Assembly: GCA_949752735.1 (NCBI GenBank)
Contig: OX457047.1
Location: 2,773,782 to 2,837,781 of the forward strand
Origin: Lumbricus terrestris
Lineage: Eukaryota; Annelida; Clitellata; Crassiclitellata; Lumbricidae
Direction: 5' to 3'
Length of the DNA: 64,000 bases
A program made the translations under genes and the position numbers. The notes beneath the pieces were generated by a model that made no database searches, was not told the DNA's origin, and worked only from the letters and a program-made list of their open reading frames with translations. Of the stretch, positions 33,756 to 50,710 are shown piece by piece. Within the stretch, counting starts at the first letter, position 1, and every line of letters starts with the position of its first letter.

Positions 33756-33758
<3 letters not shown>
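33274..33758. mobile_element. hAT-type miniature element, family G, copy 1
   Basis: Ends CGGGGGCGGATACAG and CTGGATCCGCCCCTG; flanks ATATGTAT and ATATATAT match at seven of eight, though in AT-rich sequence. It is interrupted by a family A element at 33,343. Relative at 46,244. Confidence 0.8.
33343..33532 (-). mobile_element. hAT-type miniature element, family A, copy 4 (nested)
   Basis: 190 bp in inverted orientation, with a perfect 8-bp duplication GAACAAAA (33,335-33,342 and 33,533-33,540). It lies inside the family G element, so it is the younger of the two. Confidence 0.95.
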
Positions 33759-33823
<65 letters not shown>

Positions 33824-33840
33824 TATGTATATATATATTA
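33759..33840. repeat. (AT)n microsatellite
   Basis: About 40 AT units. Confidence 0.97.
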
Positions 33841-34004
33841 TAGGGCCCACCTACACACAGGATAGGCAGACCTTGGCTGGCCCCAACTTATCTTACGTCG
33901 TATAAACTTACCTTAATAATAGCAGCAGGCAAAGCACCTTGCAATATGTTCAGTAACTTATAGACAACGTCTGGTCGTCTGGAGTGAACGTATCTGAAGT
34001 TGGC

Positions 34005-34085
34005 TTAACCCTTTCCCGCCGAACCGGGTCACCGTGACCCGATTAACAGGATAGGTATCAAAACAATTCCGGCGGAAAGGGTTAA
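34005..34085. mobile_element. 81-bp piggyBac-like miniature element
   Basis: TTAA at both ends, followed inward by CCCTTTCCCGCCG and its complement CGGCGGAAAGGG. A second, inner palindrome CGGGTCACCGTGACCCG lies off-centre. TTAA targets with CCCTTT ends are typical of piggyBac-derived miniature elements. Confidence 0.75.
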
Positions 34086-34800
34086 GCGCCTGCAACTCTT
34101 GGTAGCCAACGGTAGGCGTGGCCTAAGTAACCCCATGACGTTCCCGCCTGCCCCATCCCATCTCATTAATAGGTCTAGGCTATATCTACCAAAACATCAA
34201 TGGGCGGCTATCATATAGGGCCTATGCATTATAGGCCTACCACAGACGCACACGAAACCTTGACCTATAGGGTCGGAACAACCCAGAAGGCGGTAGAACT
34301 TAAAACTTTATCTAAACGAGAATTTTAATTAAATGCACGTCTAGCGAAATCTATTTAAATAAAATAGATTTCGTCTGTCTGTTTGACCGGTTTTCTGTTT
34401 GACCGGGATGCATTTCCAGTTTTTTAGCCTTTCACTCCAAACCTTCAATAGCCTACTCTGTCGGTCTGGGAATGGGACACCCCGTGGAGGGGTTGGCGAA
34501 TCTCTACCAACATAGGGGGGCAAAAACCCTCATTTTTGCTACTTTTTCAGCCGTTCCATTTCCTTGCCATAGTTTCAGCTTTTCACACGAAACGTTGAAG
34601 CTAGACAGCTAAAGTGCTACCTCACCCCACCCAACACACACCTCGCCCCGAAGGGGCCGGGTAGATGCAGGGTATCAGAGTATTGTTGGGGCGGGAGGAG
34701 AAAAATAATTTGCCGCTAAACGGAAGTTCTCGCGCGTACCGGTTATAAGGTCGGAGTGTGACGAGGTTAGGGGTTGGGTGGGGAGCGGGCGGTTGGGGCC
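34086..34800. other. intergenic, no gene recognised
   Basis: A 60-codon minus-strand frame at 34,341-34,523 has no recognisable content. Confidence 0.4.
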
Positions 34801-35250
34801 GGTGTCACGAAATAGAGTATCCCCGTATTAATTGTATCCCCCAAAATTAAAAAAGTCGAAAAAACGCTTCCGCGTGTAGTTTTTTTTGCAAATTAATTTT
34901 CATCTGCTTTGTTTTGAACAATGACACTAACAGGTATGTTTATTCCGACTAGATAATTTGTTTTGCCCTGTTTTTAGAGCACTTAAAACATTAAAAACAC
35001 TTAAGAACACTCATAGTCACTAAATAAATTTGAGTTGCCTTTATCTGAGCATTGCCTAGGACACTTAAAACAATTAAAGTCACTTTAAATTTTGATTACA
35101 GCATGAATATTTTTATTATGCGCATTTTTCAAAAAAGGGGATAGAATGGTTTATCCCCCGGATAGTATAGACCGGTTAATTCCATCCGGGGGAATAGATT
35201 AATTCATCCCCCCGGATAGCTTTCAGGGGGATACTCCGTTTCATGACACC
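34801..35250 (-). mobile_element. TIR miniature element M, copy 2 (inverted)
   Basis: About 450 bp, ends GGTGTCACGAAATAGAGTAT and ATACTCCGTTTCATGACACC. Collinear with the copy at 5,774 in reverse orientation over its whole length. Confidence 0.8.
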
Positions 35251-35780
35251 GGAGCCGGTGGTTGGGGCGGGTTCGAGTGGTCATAATGCGAAATTTATCG
35301 GACAATGCAGAATTCCACGCAGGATCATCGTTTGCAGAACAAACAATGGAAAAAAACATGGACAGGAATTGGAAAAAAATGCCCTTCAACTGCTTCACGC
35401 CCACTAGTCAAGCCAGTGAAGCCACCCAAAGTCAGCCGACCACCTGAACAGTTTTAAGAAACGAAACAATATTTCAGGCTTCCTGAAGTTCAAATCCCAA
35501 CATACAATTGGGGCAGAAATCTGTTCAGCGCTTTCGTCTCCATGCACCCGCACTCCTAGCCAACTTACATCGAACGAGTACATGGACTGTACACTGTTAG
35601 TGTGAAGATGAGAAAGCGAGGGAGAGGCCTGGCTACAAGCCATCGTAATAATATGTTACATATGCACCACGGGGGTTACAGGATTTAGGCATGGGGTGGG
35701 TCTAGGAAACAGTGCACCTATACAAATAAAATGTCTGATTACGACACGTCCACATCACTTAGCCTATTAAATAATTTGTT
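35251..35780. other. intergenic, no gene recognised
   Basis: Overlapping 60-80 codon frames without recognisable domains. Confidence 0.4.
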
Positions 35781-35950
35781 AACTGCTACGGTTTACTGTC
35801 CAGATCTGAAAAGAATTCAATTATAGTGTGATCAAATGCCATTGAACTATGACTGTACAAGAATACATAATTATCCCATAGTCGTTTGATGGCATTCGAT
35901 CACATTATTATTAAATGCTGTTCGGATATAAACTGTAAACCATAACAGTT
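35781..35950. mobile_element. foldback (hairpin) element
   Basis: Left arm motifs AACTGCTACGGTTTACTGTC and TGTGATCAAATGCCAT have inverted partners ATGGCATTCGATCACA and ACTGTAAACCATAACAGTT. The loop is about 35 bp. It is non-coding. Confidence 0.75.
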
Positions 35951-36044
35951 CACAAATTCCAGCTAGCAAACGTGATGTTTAACAAAAATACATGGTAGCC
36001 TACGATAAAATACACGTTTCATAGATGACTTTTAAAACTGTTTT

Positions 36045-36115
36045 ATTTAGCCGTGGTTGGGCCGGGAGTGCTTCTGAGTAGCCTACCTTGAAGAGGCGTT
36101 ATATAAATTTCTGAA
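36045..36115 (+). mobile_element. L2-like LINE 3' end
   Basis: The C-terminal codons read GSASE-stop (GGGAGTGCTTCTGAGTAG), followed by the hairpin partner GAAGAGGCGTTATATAAAT. Confidence 0.75.
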
Positions 36116-37495
36116 ATAAAATACGAAGAATGACTTTAGCTATATGTAAATGGGTCAGGCAAGTGAAGCTTATTAATTTGCATGTACACATAAGTGGGGG
36201 GCTTGAACAAAACATGTACAGGTGCGTACGAGGCGGTCGAAAATACGATTTCTTTGCGTACGTAATATGGATGGCCCTTTAAGGGACTGGGGGTCTTCTT
36301 CAGACAATGCACCTTGTCTTAACTCTTGTACAAGCACTGATGTATTACATTATAATATGGCATAACTACATATCAAGGATTTGAAAAAAGCAGCGACATC
36401 ACAGACGAACACTTCTTAAACCTTGTCCATCCAAACGTAACAATTAAGAAAGAAAAATCAAGAGCCTCAACTCCATTAAATATCGAAAATATTTATTAAC
36501 ATAAGCCCGCAAGTTACAATTTAACTTCGCAAAGATAAATTTATAATTCATCCACACAACATGCAGCAAGACACATGATTATTCACTGTGTAACACTTCT
36601 AATATATATATATAATACTCCTATATATATATATATTTATGCATATATGTATGTATATATATTTATGCATATATGTATATATGGTTAATTGTGCTTCACT
36701 TTTTTATATAATTTATATACATATATACATATGTATGCATATATTTGTGTATATATGTGTTCACAGTTTCAAACCCTTGAAACACTGGTGTACAGAAAGT
36801 TGCAACACGTACAAGAATTAACAAATGCTTAATGAGCATACATGCTCAATTCAGGAATAACATGTAGACACATTTAATTATTTCGAATGGAACTCTGAAA
36901 TTCACTGCAACTCCCACAATAATAAACGTCTTTACTTCAGAACTCACAGCGTTAAGACTTGCAAAGGCAAATACCAAAGTACATTCAACCGGCCGAAAGA
37001 GGTTTTTCAATCTCTCCAGCACATTGACTACATTTCAATCCAACTATACCAACTAGAACCTCAGATAAACTTTCTTTCAAAGAGCAACTATTAACGATTT
37101 CCTTATGCAATTCCGAAGCAGAAACAAAGATTTTAAACCCGCCTGCAAATCTCTCCAATATGGAATGCAAGCAAGGTACATTGGTACAACGCCTCATCTA
37201 AAAAGCGTACAGAAGACTTGACGCATTGGAAAATGTTACCACACTCTATTGTTTCACGTTTAGAGCGCAGATACCCAAATAATTTGAACCCAACCAAAAC
37301 GATTAACGAAAGGGAAAGTCGGACCTCAATCTCAAAAGCACGAGAGATATATTTACAACTTCATAATATTGAACGTCACGCGCCACCCACTTTCGACATC
37401 AAATGGATGACGATGCCCCTTGACGCCCGCATTGTTAAACATCTACAAGGAATTCGTTAGTCGGCCGACGATGAAAACGCTGGCTAGATGATGAA
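36116..37495 (-). other. probable ARF 3' untranslated region and flank
   Basis: This AT-rich stretch lies downstream of the ARF stop. (AT)-rich microsatellites occupy 36,600-36,760. A TTTATT at 36,492 (AATAAA on the minus strand) is one candidate poly(A) signal but cannot be proved. Confidence 0.4.
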
Positions 37496-44225
<6,730 letters not shown>

Positions 44226-44411
44226 ATTATGGCAGTTGACGGAGCGAATCTGAATGCGTTACGATTAGAACCGCGCAAAAAATAACAGCACAATTGCTTT
44301 AGAATTATCTGATTAATTAAAACGACAGATCACTGCGAAGCTGGATGTTTTTTTAAAGCAGCTGACTTGAAAATTTAATCAACTGCCACGTCAATAATTT
44401 TGCTCGATCGA

Positions 44412-44424
44412 CAAAATGGCGGAC
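44412..44424. promoter_or_regulatory. YY1/TISU-like motif upstream of ARF
   Basis: CAAAATGGCGGAC on the plus strand, or GTCCGCCATTTTG on the minus, lies about 190 bp before the ARF start codon. Such motifs mark start sites of housekeeping genes. On the plus strand its ATG (44,416) opens a 15-codon frame, so a divergent first exon is possible. Confidence 0.35.
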
Positions 44425-45223
44425 GCCCTTCCCAAAAGGCTTTGCGTTTCCGTTAGGAAATAAAATTCATTAGAAGGATTTTATTTTAATAGGTATGATC
44501 ACGCAAAACTTTTAGAATTATACATTTTCTGGGAATTCGTCCATTTAGTTTCTGGCATAAACTCGTTTAATCTGCAAAGACAAATGACCTCATCACGTGG
44601 TGCAACGTCGCCACCGTCGAGCGCACAAAGTAAGGATTGCTGGAGTAATAGGCTGAGGTAAATAGGCCTAGATAGTTAGATTGGATGATAGTTATTTAGT
44701 CCTTTGGCAATAAAAGCTCGTCCTGCCGTTGCGTTGTTATTGCAATAAGCTTACATCAGCGGTCTTAAACTTCATGTCATCGAGTGCATGAGTAATATTA
44801 GGTCTTTTATAGCCTACATCGATTTATAACGCGCGTTGATCTGTTGTTGGATTTAAATGAATTCTACGACACGGCAAGCATAATTTTTGTAGGTCTACAA
44901 GATGGATGAATGAAAGAACTTAAAGGTGGCTGCAGAGTTTAACGACGGCTTATGTCGTATAGATATACATTGGCCGTTCCGTCGAAACAAAGTGTTTTCG
45001 CGCATTATGATTAGAAAATGTCTTTTACGAAACATACAAGATTTGACGAAAGCCATATTATAGTCTCGGGTGCAATTCAAATAAAGGTGTCTAAAGAGAA
45101 CCTTCCTATAGCTACTGCCATAGAGGTGTATTATATAATGAATATACACTATGAGAGAGTATCAAGTCTCTATATTGAAGTCGGTCCAATTCGCACCGAC
45201 CAATCACATCATATCTGTCTAAT
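44425..45223. other. intergenic, no gene recognised
   Basis: Overlapping 70-85 codon frames on both strands show no recognisable domain. Confidence 0.4.
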
Positions 45224-45509
45224 TCGCACAGACCAATCATAGGCGATTTCCCATACCGACCAATCACAGTCGTACAGCATCGATGTGGGGGGAAAATAAA
45301 TAAAATAATATCAGCATTTTTATAATAAGACGAACTTGTCGATGTTTACTTGTCAATATTGCAAGAAACTGCAAAATTAACAAACAAGCATCGACATGTT
45401 CGTTTTATTATAAAAATGCTGATGTCGTTTTATTTATTTTTCAAATCGATGCTTTAAGACTGTGTGTGATTGGTCGGTATAAGAAATCGCTTATGATTGG
45501 TCGGTGCGA
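45224..45509. mobile_element. foldback element with about 120-bp arms
   Basis: Left arm 45,224-45,344 and right arm 45,389-45,509 are inverted copies (GACCAATCATAGGCGATTTC and its partner; ATCAGCATTTTTATAATAA and its partner) around a 44-bp loop. Additional CCGACCAATCA units extend outward on the left to about 45,190. Confidence 0.88.
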
Positions 45510-45524
45510 TACGAGCGATGTAGG

Positions 45525-46004
45525 CAGTGGCGTAACTAGGAACTCGGGGGCCCTAGACAAAATATGAAGGTGGGGCCCTCTCCCTACGGTACCTATTGTC
45601 ATTGAAATGTATTATTACTTATTAATTTACTGAAATGCTGATGTATATGAACAAGATACAAGTACAAATTACAGTAAACTGTAAGTTCCTAACAAGGCTG
45701 AAATGACAATTATGATAGGCCTATGTGTGACTGAAGTTAAGTAGGCTGGCCTTAACGGCCCGCCGCCTATGTAAGGTTTGGTTGAAGTCCTTTGCAATAG
45801 TGTGAAGTCATTCAGTCAAAACTTAGAACTCTGCTGGAGCTGGGCATCTCCGACTCGTCGCGTCGTGTCGGGTTGACGGAACTTGACGGGTTCCATTTAA
45901 CATATTTTTTCGGAGTCTTGCAAACTCGGGGGCCCCTCGGGGGCCTCTACACTCGGGGGCCCCTAGACTTTGTCTACCCAGTCTACCCTATTGTTACGCC
46001 ACTG
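45525..46004. mobile_element. hAT-type miniature element, family E
   Basis: 480 bp, ends CAGTGGCGTAACTAGG and TATTGTTACGCCACTG, with the perfect 8-bp duplication GATGTAGG on both sides. Confidence 0.94.
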
Positions 46005-46243
46005 GATGTAGGCTAAATTTGTGACTTCATATTTGACTGCAGGGCAGATACGTCATACTCTCTCTAGTGTTAATGTTATGCATGTAATACATCTCAATGG
46101 CTACCGCCAGCCTACTAATGATGCGAGTCATGCTACATAGACATTAAGGCTATCCTATCATTCACCAGACTATTTTAATTAAAACCAAATAGTAGGCCCA
46201 TTTATGTATAAATTACCGTTATAAATTAGTATAAATTACCGAG

Positions 46244-46632
46244 CAAGGGCGGATACAGAAATTTTCGAAAGAGGGGGCCAAAATTTTCGGTCTTGTTGGT
46301 GGGACAGAGGAAACATTTCGTGTTATTCATCGCCGAAAAAACTGATGACCTTTTTAAATTCGTCCAATTTTTCAGGAAAAAGATACCAATTCAGCCGCCA
46401 AAAAAGTTAACGACTTTTTTTTAGTTGTCGGTCATCATAGTCGGGAGTGTGGTAAATCAAATGGGGGGAGGGAGGGTCACGTCCCATGCGATATATTGAA
46501 TTGGGGGCCTGGTATCCTGTTTTTCTCTTCCGCTGCATTTATTTAATGGCTTGTTGAAACCAAATGGGGGCCACGTCCCATGCAATTTTTAAATGGGGCC
46601 ATGGCCATTTTGGCCCCCTGGATCCGCCCCTG
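46244..46632. mobile_element. hAT-type miniature element, family G, copy 2
   Basis: 389 bp, ends CAAGGGCGGATACAG and CTGGATCCGCCCCTG, with the perfect duplication TTACCGAG. Confidence 0.94.
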
Positions 46633-46744
46633 TTACCGAGAGGCCTATATAATACCGTCAGACATGCCTACCGTCTCCATAAGTGGGTCTATGCAGATAA
46701 CTGCTGCATCGCAATTAAGTATACCTTCATCGATTTTGTTTTGA

Positions 46745-46825
46745 ATAAGAGCGCCTGTGAATAAACTGGTTCCCGCGATTTTGCTTTTATTGGCGCTGAA
46801 GAAATCTTGAGATTACGATTACCAG
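46745..46825 (+). repeat. dispersed repeat U, diverged copy
   Basis: GAGCGCCTGTGAATAAACTG then TTGGCGCTGAAGAAATC. Confidence 0.5.
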
Positions 46826-46864
46826 AGGCATATCCAACAGTCACAGTGCATCTTTGCCACTGCA

Positions 46865-47023
46865 CATGGGCGGAGTATATAAGGAGTTAGAGGGGGCTAT
46901 GCCCCCTCCCAAGAAGACCCAGATTCATTTTTTCACCATGTAAATGGTATCTTTTCCCAAGCTTAGCTCCCCCCTTAGGAAGGCTTTAGCTCCTCCAAGA
47001 ACGGAAACCAAACTCCGCCCATG
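46865..47023. mobile_element. hAT-type miniature element, family B, copy 4
   Basis: 159 bp, ends CATGGGCGGAG and CTCCGCCCATG, with the perfect duplication CCACTGCA. Confidence 0.95.
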
Positions 47024-47319
47024 CCACTGCATGGCATTGGAGGCTTTGGAGCATGTTTTATGCTGGGCTGCAGAATGAAATCTGAAGCTGAACCACCCGA
47101 AATCCTATGAGGTGTTGATTCACCCACCAAGGAGAGAGCATGACCATTGACCATCCTGAATGATAGCCCTACAATAACGCAAGGACAGTAAAAGGGTTAA
47201 TGACCATGCATTATTACGATCCTTGATGTCTCAGTCTTTGATAGCGTATAGGCTACGCTTTGGGGTCATGTAGGCCTTCAGCGCTTAAATTATGTTGATT
47301 AGCCGAAGTCAACTACAGT

Positions 47320-47588
47320 CAGGGGTTAGAGGGCTAAGCCCCCTCCCCATAAAGGCTATCCAGGGACTAACCCCCTAAAAATGGCCATCCGGGTTTTATG
47401 ACATAATGCATCCATGTGGTTTCGACCCAAATGGAAAAAGTCGTAAGAAATTTTGACAGACGAATATGGAAAATTTCCATGAGATTTTGAATTTTGACCA
47501 AATGATTAAAAAAAGGTCGTCAGAAATTTTGGCGGATGAAAATGGAAAATTTCCTCCGGGAGGATTCAGCCCCCCAAAACTAAAATCC
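47320..47588. mobile_element. family C-like element, truncated
   Basis: The interior matches family C (ATTTTGGCGGATGAAAATGG; GGATTCAGCCCCCCAAAACT), but the right terminus is cut where LINE sequence begins at 47,589. Confidence 0.65.
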
Positions 47589-48515
47589 TATCAGCCGCGC
47601 CAGCTTCGCACTGTCGCTCGCTCTATCTCAACTGGCGGTGCAACTACGTTTGTACATTCCTTTGTCTCAGCTCGTCTTGACTATTGCCTGTCCCTTTATG
47701 CTGGTTTACCATCTGGTCGATTATCTTCTCTTGACCGTATTCTGCGCGCTGCAGCACGCCTCATTGGTCAACTGCCAAAATTTGGTCAGTCACAAATTGC
47801 ATGCTGGGTTCTGTATTGGCTCCCTGTCCGTCAGCGCATCGAATAGGCGTACAGAATCTCTTCCTTAATATGGCGATGCCACCTAGGTCTTGCTCCACAT
47901 GGGCGGAGACCTAGGGGGGGACAGGGGGGACGGTCCCCCCAATGGAGGTGTTGGGGGATGGCCCATGCATTTGTCCTCCCCCCCAATCGTTCAGCGTCAA
48001 GACTAAAAAAAGTCATCAACTTTTTTGGCGGCGACGAAAACAGAAAATTTCGAGATTTGGCCGGATGATTAAGAAAAAAGGTCATCAACTTTTTTGGCGG
48101 CGAAATTTTTTTGAGATTTCGGCGGATGACCAGAATTTTTTTCCGTCAAAAGATGGAATTTTTTCGGTCCGTCTCCCCCAACTCTCCGCCCAGGTCTCCG
48201 CCACTGTTGCTCCATCTTACCTACTCGATCTTTGTCGGCCTGTGTTAAGTGCTCAGACTGGTCGGTCCCTACGCTCGGCAGATAGGGAAGTGCTCTTGGT
48301 CCCGTTTGCTCGTACCTCCATCATGCAAAGTCGAGCCTTTTCTGTGGTTGGCCAGGGGGTATGGAATGCCCTCCCACTTGAGCTGCGCCTGTTCCCTAGA
48401 TCACTCTCTGACACATTCTATAAGCACTTAAAAACTGTTCTGTTTGTCCGTACTGGAGTCGGGAGCGCCTCTGAGCAGTTTCCTGGAAGAGGCGCTATAT
48501 AGGTTAAATACTTGA
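47589..48515 (+). pseudogene. L2-like LINE C-terminal part, split by a family H element
   Basis: 47,589-47,897 encodes QPRQLRTVARSISTGGATTF, SARLDYCLSLYAGLPSGRLS and LPVRQRIE, with an in-frame stop. After the insertion, 48,207-48,502 encodes LLDLCRPVLSAQTG, RSLRSADREVLLVPFART, VWNALPLELR and VLFVRTGVGSASE; the normal TAG has become CAG, extending the frame by eight codons. The tail hairpin GGGAGCGCCTC / GAGGCGCT is perfect. Confidence 0.9.
47898..48206. mobile_element. hAT-type miniature element, family H, copy 3
   Basis: 309 bp inserted in the LINE coding region. Ends CATGGGCGGAGACCTAGG and CCCAGGTCTCCGCCACTG, with the perfect 8-bp duplication TTGCTCCA. Removing it with one duplication rejoins the LINE frame at GLAPSYL. 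Confidence 0.95.
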
Positions 48516-48898
48516 ATGAATAAATGAATGAATGAAGAACTTGATCGTAGTGGAACGCGCAGCACAACGCACCCGAGCTAAATTTATCACATCAATTACG
48601 CGGACTCATTCGACACCTTTAAAACACAAGGTATCGTATATATATATACAGACCTGCTTTAACGTCTCTGAATTTTGAAAATTCTGAACATTGAAAATTC
48701 CTTGCAAATATGAGATTATGAGAAATGATTCGAATTGATGTTGATCTAAATAAGTAGATGTTGTGTCATGTGAACTTCATGAAATGAGAACTTATAAGAA
48801 TTGATGTTAATCAAACTAAGTAGGCCTAGATTTTATGTCATGTGAACTTCATGAAATGTCTAAATTAATGATAATAATACATAAGTGTACATAATGAC
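48516..48898. other. intergenic, no gene recognised
   Basis: AT-rich; two similar blocks around GTCATGTGAACTTCATGAAA lie at 48,765 and 48,837. Confidence 0.4.
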
Positions 48899-49790
48899 CA
48901 GAGGCGGATCCAGGATTTCTGGTTAGGGGGGGGCGTAAATACTACCAATCCAATCCCGTAAATATATATATATGTAATATATGTATATATACATATGAAA
49001 TTATATCACGCAAAACTATAATGATCCTTTTTATAGAAAATGCTATGGAACTTTAAAAAAATATATAGTTTCTCATATAAAACCACTGTTTAATCTAGTC
49101 CTCGTCCTCTGGGGGGAAATTCAGGTTTCTGGGGGGGAGACAATTGAGCGTCCGAAGGACGCTCGTGAGGTGCGTAGCGCTGAGACTGGGAGGGGGAGGG
49201 GTATGGGGAGGGGATGTGCCCCTCCCCATTAGAAACTTTTTGAATTTCCACATTGCAATTGCAGCATTTTAAGGTGTCATCTTAGCAAAATAGCTGTACT
49301 TTTCAGTGACCAATTAGAAACTTTTTGAATTTCCACATTGCAATGGCAGCATTTTAGGGTGTCATCTTAGCAAAATAGCTGTACTTTTTCATTGACCCAT
49401 TAGAAACTTTTTGGATTTCCACATTGCAATGACTGCATTTTAAGGTGTCATCTTAACATGATAGCATAATATATTATAGTAGTAAATAATGTCATTTTAA
49501 TCATATAATAATAAATAATATCACGGTATATTATAACACTTCATATAAAGCAAAGATGAAAACAGTAACTAAAAACCAATATCATTTCGTCAAATTTTTC
49601 TGGGGGGGAAATGTCAATCCTGGAGGGGAACTTCCCCCCCCAGAGACGTCTAGATTAAACACTGGTCTCCACTGAAGGTTAACAGTGAAACGATTATAAA
49701 AACGATTATAAATCAGTTGTCGGTTTGAACATTTGTTGCAGGTTTAGGGGGGGCGTACGCCGGCTCCGCCCCCCTCTAAATCCGCGCCTG
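48899..49790. mobile_element. composite TIR element, family I, with nested element
   Basis: Outer ends CAGAGGCGGATCCAGG and CTCTAAATCCGCGCCTG fit the hAT-type style seen nearby, but the flanking octamers do not match. Inside, CACTGTTTAATCTAG and CTAGATTAAACACTG (49,084-49,664) mark a second inverted-repeat element. Within that is a tandem repeat. Confidence 0.6.
49228..49465 (+). repeat. 85-86 bp tandem repeat, about 2.8 units
   Basis: Units start ATTAGAAACTTTTTGAATTT at 49,228, 49,313 and 49,399, and share GGTGTCATCTTAGCAAAATA. Confidence 0.9.
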
Positions 49791-49864
49791 ATGACAATAC
49801 ATATGTGTGCACATGTGTATATGTGCTCATTTGTATATAAAGAATTATAGGCATATGTAATTAT

Positions 49865-49921
49865 GGTGACATATGTATATATGTATGTATGTATATATAT
49901 ATATGTATATATATATGTATG

Positions 49922-49953
<32 letters not shown>

Positions 49954-49955
49954 GA
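49865..49955. repeat. (AT/GTAT)n microsatellite
   Basis: Alternating ATATAT and GTATGTAT runs. Confidence 0.93.
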
Positions 49956-50278
49956 TGCATGTGGGCATAATTTTGCATGTATGCTGAATAATAGATAATG
50001 ATGCATGTATAAAAGAGGATCGACTACGGCCATTCGGTGAACACTATCGTCATGAAAGGCGGTTAGTCAAATTCAGGAAGAAAAGAAAAGAAAAGAACAA
50101 AAAGAACAAAAAGGAAAGAAACAAAGAAAATGAAAGTACAAACAGAAACTGCTGAACAGTTAAACAAAAGTGAGCTGCAATACATCAAACTTTAAAGACG
50201 TCAACAACCTTTGTAGTTATATGATGTCGTTAAACTGTTGAATAATAAATAAATAAGTCTCTGAATTTGCCGCCAATC

Positions 50279-50710
50279 CTATCTTCTTTCTTCTTTAGGT
50301 TTGCTGCCTCTCGGCAGGTCCAGATGCCCATGCATGCAACGACGCCACTCTTCTCGGTGTTGTACTTTTTCCTTGAGTTTTTCATATCCATCCTCCATCA
50401 TCAAGCACAAGAACTTTTCCCTCGGTCTTCCTCTTCCCCTCTTCCCCTCCATTTTACCCTCCACTATGTCTCTTTGCAAGGAGTGGCCTCTCAGTAGGCC
50501 TACATATCCTATCCAGTTCTTCTGCCTTGTTCTAATTGTATTCATCAAGGATCTTTCCTCTTCCACCTTCTTCAGTACTTCTTCGTTTGATTTATGCTCT
50601 GTCCAGCTGACCCTTTCCATCCTTCTCCATATCCACATCTCGAACGCTTCTATTCGTTTGACATCCTCCTTTCTCATCGTCCAGGTCTCTGCTCCGTACA
50701 GTCCTACCAT
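50279..50710 (-). pseudogene. RTE-like LINE C-terminal fragment
   Basis: A continuous 143-codon frame holds YGAETWTMRKEDVKRIEAFE, MWIWRRMERVSWTEHKSNEE, RTRQKNWIGYVGLLRGHSL and GKRGRGRPREKFLCLMM. AETWT-----R--AFE-W-WRRM--ISWT is the classic segment after reverse transcriptase in RTE-type LINEs. It is open throughout, but the reverse transcriptase and endonuclease domains are missing. Confidence 0.85.
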
